From contig JAITNZ010000007.1 of NCBI GenBank assembly GCA_031290205.1, positions 1-9,916 on the forward strand: a DNA stretch of 9,916 bases, given 5' to 3'. The DNA is from Spirochaetaceae bacterium. Lineage in GTDB: Bacteria; Spirochaetota; Spirochaetia; Treponematales; Breznakiellaceae. Below, one piece after another: positions 1 through 4,620 of the stretch; positions within the stretch are counted from its first letter, which is position 1, and each line of letters begins with the position of its first letter. Below the pieces are notes generated by a model. It was given only the letters and a program-made list of their open reading frames with translations. It was not told the origin of the DNA and searched no databases. A program made the position numbers and the translations under genes.

Positions 1-1
1 C

Positions 2-871
2 CCCGCGTTCTTCGCGCGGACGGTCTGGTGCCTCGTGATGACGGACATCCTCGACGAGCTTCTGCGGAAAATCCGCCCCTACGAACTCGATGCGGGAGCG
101 GCGCAACGCGCCTACGACACTGCGGTCGACGCCATCTGCAAAGGCATGGAAGAAGGCGGCGTGAGGCGGGCGACGAAAGAATTCACCAGCGCAATCGACG
201 CGTTCTGCGCGCTCCGCTACGAGCGCTCAGTCCCGCGCCCGCGCGTGTTCATCACCGGCGAGTATCTGCTGAACTTCCATCCCGGCTCCAACTTTCATGT
301 CGAGGAATACCTCGAGCGCAACAACATGGAGGTGATGCTCCCCCGCATGTACGATGTCTTTCGCAAATACACGATGGCGACTATCTCGGAAATGAGCGAC
401 TTCCACGCCCGCCGCCCCCTCGCCGAAGCGGCGGGCGCCCTCATCGGTAACAAACTCTTCGACGTCGCCCTCAACCTGCTGGAAAAAACCGCCCTGCGTC
501 ACCCCCTCTACAAACCCTGCACCCGCCTCCCCGAACTCGCCGCGATGAGCGACCCCATCATGCACCATTCGTTCAATTCAGGCGAAACCTACCTGATACC
601 CGCGGACATCCTCCACCACGCCCGCGAAGGAGTGCGCCTCTTCCTCATCCTGCAACCTTTCGGCTGCCTCCCCAACCACATCTGCGGCAGAGGCGTGATA
701 AAACGCTTAAAGGAACTGCACCCCGACATCCAGGTCCTCCCGCTCGATTACGACCCCGACACGAGCTTCGCCAACATCGAGAACCGCCTCCAAATGCTAA
801 TCATGAACGCACGCACGCCGCCACAGGCGGTTTCAGCCCATGTAAACGGCGTAGCAGTCCCAACCGCCTAA
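2..871 (+). CDS. 2-hydroxyacyl-CoA dehydratase-family protein, C-terminal part (5' end outside window)
   Basis: The frame is open from the left edge, so this is the end of a longer gene and no start can be chosen. The visible part resembles the C-terminal region of the giant activase/dehydratase fusion proteins (BcrC/BadD/HgdB and DUF2229 type), which belong to the ATP-dependent radical 2-hydroxyacyl-CoA dehydratase superfamily and act in the cytoplasm. Seen motifs: a KIRPYE segment near the left edge, ITGEYLLNFHPGSNFHVEEY followed by an LERNNMEVMLPR strand, and near the end QPFGCLPNHICGRG followed by VLPLDYDPDTSFANIENRL. The Cys in FGCLPNH fits the family pattern. The last 15 or so codons (from about 817) are not family sequence: they come from the hairpin repeat that begins there and add a VNGVAVPTA tail. 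A second copy of this 3' end at 1506-1611 stops at the repeat instead. The gene is GC-rich, unlike most of the window. The family is fairly certain; the substrate is unknown. Confidence 0.8.
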   Translation, partial: PAFFARTVWCLVMTDILDELLRKIRPYELDAGAAQRAYDTAVDAICKGMEEGGVRRATKEFTSAIDAFCALRYERSVPRPRVFITGEYLLNFHPGSNFHVEEYLERNNMEVMLPRMYDVFRKYTMATISEMSDFHARRPLAEAAGALIGNKLFDVALNLLEKTALRHPLYKPCTRLPELAAMSDPIMHHSFNSGETYLIPADILHHAREGVRLFLILQPFGCLPNHICGRGVIKRLKELHPDIQVLPLDYDPDTSFANIENRLQMLIMNARTPPQAVSAHVNGVAVPTA

Positions 872-1046
872 GCAGGTTTATAGCCGGTTGCCGCCCGCTA
901 CAGGGCGCCACAGGCGCTTTCAAGCCCATGCGAACGGCGTTAGCAGTCCAAACGGCGTAAGCAGGTTTAGTGCTGTTTTTATGGTGCATCAGGCGCTTTT
1001 AAGCCCATGTAAACGGCGCCGCCTCAGGCGCTTTCAGTTGATGGCG
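817..1046 (+). repeat. Hairpin-bearing GC-rich repeat array, left copy (four units, two partial)
   Basis: There are two long units (817-903, 904-983) and two short ones (984-1017, 1018-1046). Each begins with a short stem-loop of the form GCGCC-aca-GGCGC followed by TTT and AGCCCATG. The long units continue with two near-identical 17-18 base direct repeats of the type AACGGCGTTAGCAGTCC then AAACGGCGTAAGCAGGTT. The stems differ in sequence but keep pairing (CCGCC/GGCGG in the first unit, GCGCC/GGCGC in the second). The array starts inside the last codons of the dehydratase gene and ends where the BrnA remnant begins. It resembles REP-like or palindromic intergenic elements; I do not recognise it as a named family. 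A stem followed by T residues may also help end transcription from the left gene. Confidence 0.8.
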
Positions 1047-1190
1047 TTTCGTATAGGGGACGAATTGCGAGACATTCTGTTCCGGAATATCGGAAAAATC
1101 AATGTCTTCATCTCGGATGGCATCAAGGGAAGCCCATTCGTCGGTGCTGACTTTCGGCAAGTTGTTACTGTCATAGCTTACTATATTCAT
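999..1190 (-). pseudogene. brnA: BrnA-like antitoxin, truncated with repeat-derived tail
   Basis: 63 codons. The N-terminal part, with SNNLPKVSTDEWASLDAIRD and then DEDIDFSDIPEQ, matches the conserved start of BrnA antitoxins (T-D-x-D-I-D-x-S-D-I-P-E). In the family this is followed by a ribbon-helix-helix-like DNA-binding segment, normally ending near residue 90-100, which binds the operator and helps neutralise BrnT. That segment is absent. After PYTKRHQL the reading frame runs into the hairpin repeat and ends KAPEAAPFTWA. The ATG at 1188-1190 has GGGAAG just upstream and overlaps the end of brnT by 20 bases, the usual brnT-brnA arrangement. It is probably unable to bind DNA and so a remnant. 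Family confidence is good from the DIDFSDIPE motif; loss of function is inferred. Confidence 0.72.
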
Positions 1191-1452
1191 ATTCTTCCCG
1201 CTCCTTCTGGGTGGCTTTTCGGGCGCTGACTATCCGTACCGTATCAGGGTCGGTGGTCTCCGCTTCAACAACAAATAAGACATGTCCATGGGCGCTACCA
1301 ATGACAATCCATCGATTTTCGTCCATGCTGTGTTCAGTATCATATCGCTCAAGCCGTTTCGGGTCCTGATAGACATACACAGCCTGTGCAAAACTAACGC
1401 CGTGTTTTTTAATGTTGATGCGTTCCTTTGCCGGATACTATGTTATTCTCAT
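1171..1452 (-). pseudogene. brnT: BrnT-family ribonuclease toxin interrupted by an amber codon
   Basis: Reading from the ATG at 1450-1452 gives M-R-I-T, then TAG (1438-1440), then YPAKERINIKKHGVSFAQAV and a continuous frame to 1171. The frame carries ERYDTEHSMDENRWIVIG, then VRIVSARKATQKEREEYE, both classic BrnT blocks. BrnT toxins usually begin M-R-I-T-(Y/F)-D-P-A-K, so the stop sits exactly in place of the fifth residue and the rest aligns without a length change. BrnT is the RNase of the type II BrnT/BrnA module. Either the gene is dead, or a shorter product starts downstream, for example at the GTG at 1378-1380 (69 codons), which lacks a convincing ribosome site. The brnA stub follows with a 20-base overlap. 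A sequencing error at the stop cannot be excluded. Confidence 0.75.
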
Positions 1453-1460
1453 ACATTAAT

Positions 1461-1489
1461 AGTATACTGCGTCTCTTACTGCTTATCAA
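1461..1489 (-). promoter_or_regulatory. Sigma70-type promoter of the BrnT/BrnA module
   Basis: On the minus strand, TTGATA (1484-1489) is separated by exactly 17 bases from TATACT (1461-1466). The expected transcription start is near 1454, only a base or two before the brnT ATG at 1452, so the message would be nearly leaderless. It lies just before the junction with the duplicated dehydratase fragment at 1506, so it travelled with the toxin module. Confidence 0.6.
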
Positions 1490-1505
1490 TAGGAAATCTC
1501 GTCTC

Positions 1506-1611
1506 CCCCGACATCCATGTGCTCCCGCTCGATTACGACCCCGACACCAGCTTCGCCAACATCGAGAACCGCCTACAGATGCTGATAATGAACGCGCGCG
1601 CGGCGCCTTAG
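1506..1611 (+). pseudogene. Second copy of the dehydratase 3' end (gene fragment)
   Basis: Bases 1506-1601 match 721-816 with about ten differences and no gaps. Read in the same frame they give PDIHVLPLDYDPDTSFANIE and then LQMLIMNARAAP before TAG at 1609-1611. Most differences fall at third codon positions and are silent; only Q to H, T to A and P to A change the protein. Nothing upstream of 1506 belongs to the gene, so this is a fragment without a start. Here the reading frame ends inside the first repeat unit, in contrast to the first copy, where the repeat variant removes the stop. The pattern suggests it came from a selected paralogue and not from recent local copying. Confidence 0.85.
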
Positions 1612-1830
1612 GCGCTTTTATGCCCATGCAAACGGCGCTCGCTGTCCCAACCGCCTAAGCAGGTTTATAGCCGGTTGCCGCCCGCTACAGGGCGCCACAG
1701 GCGGTTTCAGCCCATGCGAACGGCGCTCGCTGTCCAAACGGCGTAAGCAGGGTGCCTTAGGCACTTTTATGCCCATGAAAAGGGCGTTAGCAGTCCAAAC
1801 AGCGTAAGCAGGTTTATTGCTGTTTGCGAC
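1602..1830 (+). repeat. Hairpin-bearing GC-rich repeat array, right copy (three units)
   Basis: Units start at 1602, 1691 and 1751, and the last fades out near 1830. The first carries GCGCC-tta-GGCGC-TTTT, the third GTGCC-tta-GGCAC-TTTT, so a C to T change on one arm is matched by G to A on the other. The second has a weakened outer pair (GCGCC/GGCGG). The stretch AACCGCCTAAGCAGGTTTAT followed by AGCCGGTTGCCGCCCGCTAC is shared with the first left-array unit. The stop codon of the dehydratase fragment (TAG, 1609-1611) lies in the loop of the first hairpin. Like the left array it starts right at the dehydratase end, so gene end plus repeat were copied as one block. Confidence 0.8.
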
Positions 1831-1863
1831 ACGGGGGGGAAGAGCGGACACCGCAATCGTTCT

Positions 1864-1947
1864 TCATTCGTGATTAAAATGGATCGCATACCGACAACAC
1901 AATTGAGCAAGGGCGAACCATTGGCGCAATTCTTCGGCTCTATCCAT
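1864..1947 (-). pseudogene. HEPN-domain toxin, N-terminal stub
   Basis: The ATG at 1945-1947 overlaps the stop of the upstream nucleotidyltransferase gene. The reading frame begins MDRAEELRQWFALAQ, the usual beginning of HEPN proteins paired with MNT genes, then changes to LCCRYAIHFNHE and stops after 27 residues. Full HEPN partners have roughly 110-140 residues and carry the R-x4-6-H RNase motif, which is missing. The overlap fits a translationally coupled MNT-HEPN operon that has lost its toxin. The identity rests on about 15 residues plus the context, so it is likely but not certain. Confidence 0.6.
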
Positions 1948-2272
1948 AGAGTTTTACTCCTTCGCGAGCGATTTTTCGTTCAAGCGTCGCGTCTGTTTTC
2001 CGGTCAAGGAAACGATTCAATTTAAGCCCCAACAAATCAATGGGCATCGTTTGCACCGGATCCATAGCAATCCTGGCGGCAAGCAGCGCTTCCATCTCCC
2101 GCATGGGTAAATCATCCTTAAACACCACATACAGATCCAAATCAGAATCTTTATGCGGCGTCCCGTAGGCATACGAACCAAAAAGATAGATTTGTTCCAC
2201 CGGAACCGTCTCGACAATAATTTTTGTAAGCGTATCAAGTTCTGCCCTCACGGTATCAATATTGTTCGGCAT
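1940..2272 (-). CDS. mntA: Minimal nucleotidyltransferase, MntA-type antitoxin
   Basis: 110 residues, the usual length for the family. The catalytic pattern G-S-x10-D-x-D is intact: FGSYAYGTPHKDSDLDLYVV at about residues 31-50 gives G32, S33, D44 and D46, and a third acidic residue is available at D79 in MPIDLLGL. In characterised HEPN/MNT modules this enzyme blocks the HEPN ribonuclease by transferring AMP from ATP to a tyrosine near its active site. The ATG at 2270-2272 follows AGGAAG at a normal distance, and a good promoter lies just upstream. The stop overlaps the HEPN stub, so the antitoxin appears to survive without its toxin. The domain is clear; whether it acts on another HEPN protein elsewhere cannot be told from here. 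Confidence 0.85.
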   Translation of the reverse strand: MPNNIDTVRAELDTLTKIIVETVPVEQIYLFGSYAYGTPHKDSDLDLYVVFKDDLPMREMEALLAARIAMDPVQTMPIDLLGLKLNRFLDRKTDATLERKIAREGVKLYG

Positions 2273-2289
2273 ATAGTCTTCCTGCTATA

Positions 2290-2318
2290 ATTCTACCCCA
2301 CCCCCCGCCTTTTGTCAG
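2290..2318 (-). promoter_or_regulatory. Sigma70-type promoter for the MNT gene
   Basis: CTGACA (2313-2318) and TAGAAT (2290-2295) on the minus strand are spaced by exactly 17 bases and each differs from consensus by one base. The predicted start near 2283 gives a short leader that holds the AGGAAG ribosome site. The -35 box overlaps the stop of the HicA stub. Confidence 0.55.
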
Positions 2319-2434
2319 CCCCACAAAAAAGGCGCGCAGTCCGTCCACCGCGCGCCTTCACTCTGAAGTGCCCCATGATGGTCAAACACGATGCCGTGCT
2401 TTTTGAGGGTTTTTAAGAAAGCGGTTTTATTCAC
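2315..2434 (-). pseudogene. hicA: HicA toxin, N-terminal stub
   Basis: The GTG at 2432-2434 overlaps the hicB stop as GTGA. Translation begins MNKTAFLKTLKKHGIVFDHH, which matches the first helix and strand of HicA mRNA interferases. The frame then leaves the family after DHHG and runs through the terminator to a stop at 2315-2317, 39 codons in all. The missing part carries the catalytic histidine (normally in a G-G-x-H context shortly after this point) and the rest of the dsRNA-binding fold, so it should be inactive. I judge the identity likely from the N-terminal pattern together with the adjacent HicB gene. Confidence 0.65.
2325..2356 (-). terminator. Rho-independent terminator after the HicB/HicA remnant
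   Basis: On the minus strand a perfect 7-base-pair stem GGCGCGC / GCGCGCC (2350-2356 with 2331-2337) encloses a 12-base loop and is followed by six T residues (2325-2330). It lies inside the reading frame of the HicA stub, which suggests that the break in hicA joined the stub to this terminator. Confidence 0.75.
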
Positions 2435-2619
2435 CCGGCAACCTTGAACACACCGTGGCTTTTCGCTTCCAGCGTCCCATCTTTTACCATATTGTATATG
2501 TCTAAAAGATTAATTTCAAGCTCGTCAATGCTAAAACCCTGAGTTGGGTACTCTGGATATTCATCTAAGTTGCCTACAAAGAACTTTCCGTCTTGTTTGT
2601 ATGTGTATTCTAATTCCAT
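2431..2619 (-). CDS. hicB: Small HicB-like antitoxin
   Basis: 62 residues. The pattern MELEYTYKQDGKFFVGNLDE, then YPEYPTQGFSIDELEINLLD, is that of short HicB-like antitoxins: a beta-strand pair, a P-x-x-x-T-Q-G turn and an E-L-x-x-N-L helix. These bind and block HicA. No DNA-binding domain follows, so this is the minimal partial RNase H-like fold. The ATG at 2617-2619 has a strong AGGAGG site about five bases upstream. The order hicB then hicA, with a GTGA overlap, is the reverse of the common order but known. Its toxin partner is only a stub, so this looks like an orphan antitoxin that could still protect against a HicA elsewhere. Confidence 0.75.
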   Translation of the reverse strand: MELEYTYKQDGKFFVGNLDEYPEYPTQGFSIDELEINLLDIYNMVKDGTLEAKSHGVFKVAG

Positions 2620-2734
2620 AATACCTCCTGGATGAAATCTTTCCTGTTGATTTTATAATAATAGCATATTCGATAAAACAGTGCTAGACATCCCCATCAA
2701 TTACCCCGCGCTGAGCCGCAGAGACAGATAAAAC

Positions 2735-2780
2735 GGCAGCCGCTACCATTCCGGCATTGATCGGCTAGGTAGCAGCTACC
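2735..2780 (-). terminator. Imperfect inverted repeat, probable terminator of the GmrSD-type gene
   Basis: GGCAGCCGCTACC (2735-2747) pairs with GGTAGCAGCTACC (2768-2780) over 13 positions with two mismatches, enclosing a 20-base loop. On the minus strand the stem is followed by GTTTTATC, and it lies about 30 bases past the stop of the nuclease gene. The rest of 2620-2808 holds the hicB leader and no gene that I can support. Confidence 0.5.
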
Positions 2781-2808
2781 GCTACTTAAATTCGGCGCCC
2801 TTCTTGTA

Positions 2809-4539
2809 TTACTTCACCTTTTGCCAATCAAAATAATTTTGTATAAATCCCACTAATTTGCGATGCCTTTCCAGCATACTATTTCTTCCCCATTTGTCGT
2901 TTGCAAGTATCTCGTTATACATTAATAATTTTCCGCTGTCGGTATAGTTTTTATAAAGCGTTTTTTTATCATTAAATGATTTATTTGAATTTTTGCTGTT
3001 TTCTGATTGCGTCAATAATGCAAGATTTCCCAGATAATGAATATATTTTTCGTCTAAAAAGTCTTTATTGTTATCATTGGGGGTTTCCGGGTAAATATGC
3101 TCTATTGTATAACCTGCGTAATTTTTATCTGTTTTTTGGTTAACAGGTTGTCCCTTGCCCTTTAATTTGTTATCGTATTGCCAAAGTATGTATTTTGTTG
3201 CCTTTGCATCATGATTATAATGGTCGCCGCTTTCACAATAGGTTTTTATTGACTTTTGAAAATCCCCCCAATTAACCCCGAAACCATCCTCTGCCCATTT
3301 CTTTGTAGTTTCAAGTATTTTTTTTAAATCCACATTCTTTTTATATATATCAAGAGAGAAAGGATATAATTCATCTTTAGTCCGTCTGGTCAATGAAAAT
3401 TTAAAACAAATGATTTCCAAATACTTTAACACTCTATTTAGTTCGGATCCTTTGTTTAAACCACACGACCAAAGTGACAAAAGGAGAAGTCGCCATGATA
3501 ATTTAGATGATAATAAAAACAAATTTGACAAATATACATTTTCTGTTATATCTTTGTCCAACTGTTCGGCATTTTTACATAGTTCAGAAAAATTATTAAA
3601 AAACGATTTTATCCAGCCAATTTGATTATTTTGGAATTCAGCTCTTATAAGTTCATTAAACTTTCTGTCTTCTGTTACAGACGAATTTTCATCATTATCG
3701 TCATCATTAGTGTTATCCGATACTTCCTGATTGATATGTTCCTTAATATGATCAATATCACCGTCAATATCGTATGCAAGGTTACAATATATGTCAAGCA
3801 AGGTATCTTCAGAAAAGCGATTTTTTGAGGCTTCCACGCTTCGATAAATATCTGAAACCTTTTTTTGAATTTCATTAACAATTTCATTACATGATTTTTC
3901 ATCTTTATCAACAAGATAAATTCGGTTCATTAAATATGCTTTTATAAGTTCAAATTGACTTGGTTTAACACCTCTATTATTTTGATACTCAAAAATCTGG
4001 GTAGCTTCAATTTTGTTTTTTATAAAAAAAGTTCCTATGTTTGCATTTTCCAATGTGTCTTTGAGTTTGTTTAAATCCTCAACATAGTAGTTTTTAATTT
4101 CTTTGTAAAAGAATTCAAATGCTTGTTTTAAATTTCTTTGTGAATTTGTATTAGCTGCGATATTTTTTGTATTAAAGTTCAAAATGATTTCTTCAAATAC
4201 ATTCTTATCATCTTCGATTGTAGAAAATTTATTCGATAGGTATTTAAATTTAATTCCTTCTATTGGCTCGTGTTTATCCTGTTCACTTTTGGCAATGGCT
4301 GCCATGAATAAAACAGTTGTTGTTAAACGCTGTTGCCCATCTATAATGTACCAATGTTCCTCGTCTGTTTCAAAAAGAAATTGACCCAAATAATATTGAT
4401 GTTTTTGCTCTTTTAAGTCCTGCAAATACTGTTTACAATGGTCACGATCCCAGCTATATGCACGTTGATAGGCGGGGATTTTTATAGGTAGAGATTTCTT
4501 AAATAGATCGCCAATTGTTTCTATTTCGTTTTCAGTCAT
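2809..4539 (-). CDS. GmrSD-type restriction nuclease (DUF262 plus DUF1524)
   Basis: 576 residues, a normal length for the single-chain form. The N-terminal DUF262 part shows IPAYQRAYSW (21-30), the nucleotide-binding IIDGQQRLTT (65-74), and FEYQNNRGVKPSQFELIKAY at 183-202. An acidic low-complexity linker (about 271-291, rich in D, N and E) separates it from the C-terminal DUF1524 part, whose HNH-like nuclease signature is YTIEHIYP (477-484) with LGNLALLTQSENSKNSNKSF near 503-522. Family members are NTP-dependent restriction enzymes; GmrSD cuts glucosylated hydroxymethylcytosine DNA and relatives (BrxU, SspE) act against phage. The ATG at 4537-4539 has GGAG five bases upstream. The gene is strikingly AT-rich next to the dehydratase gene, which fits horizontal transfer. 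No methylase or partner subunit is adjacent, so a stand-alone type IV-like role is likely; the target modification is unknown. Confidence 0.88.
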   Translation of the reverse strand: MTENEIETIGDLFKKSLPIKIPAYQRAYSWDRDHCKQYLQDLKEQKHQYYLGQFLFETDEEHWYIIDGQQRLTTTVLFMAAIAKSEQDKHEPIEGIKFKYLSNKFSTIEDDKNVFEEIILNFNTKNIAANTNSQRNLKQAFEFFYKEIKNYYVEDLNKLKDTLENANIGTFFIKNKIEATQIFEYQNNRGVKPSQFELIKAYLMNRIYLVDKDEKSCNEIVNEIQKKVSDIYRSVEASKNRFSEDTLLDIYCNLAYDIDGDIDHIKEHINQEVSDNTNDDDNDENSSVTEDRKFNELIRAEFQNNQIGWIKSFFNNFSELCKNAEQLDKDITENVYLSNLFLLSSKLSWRLLLLSLWSCGLNKGSELNRVLKYLEIICFKFSLTRRTKDELYPFSLDIYKKNVDLKKILETTKKWAEDGFGVNWGDFQKSIKTYCESGDHYNHDAKATKYILWQYDNKLKGKGQPVNQKTDKNYAGYTIEHIYPETPNDNNKDFLDEKYIHYLGNLALLTQSENSKNSNKSFNDKKTLYKNYTDSGKLLMYNEILANDKWGRNSMLERHRKLVGFIQNYFDWQKVK

Positions 4540-4559
4540 ATATTCTCCAAATATTCACT

Positions 4560-4620
4560 AACAATTTCCCCCGCCCTGCCTACAGCAACGCCGTAATAGA
4601 AGGGCTAGGGCTTTATTGTT
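4560..4620 (-). other. Nested inverted repeat between the BspA-like and nuclease genes
   Basis: AACAAT (4560-4565) pairs with ATTGTT (4615-4620), and inside it GCCCT (4573-4577) can pair with AGGGC (4601-4605). The structure spans the whole gap between the BspA-like stop and the nuclease ribosome site. It may end the upstream message or fold near the nuclease start. There is no T-run, so I do not call it a terminator. Confidence 0.35.

Noticed and set aside
227..568. Minus-strand open frame opposite the dehydratase gene
   Set aside because: It is a shadow frame produced by the GC-rich codon use of the plus-strand gene; no ribosome site or family pattern is seen.
801..1851. Minus-strand open frames rich in AYAVWTANA motifs at 801-989 and 1618-1851
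   Set aside because: They are the repeat units translated on the other strand, without ribosome sites. They are useful only as a signature for finding more repeat copies.
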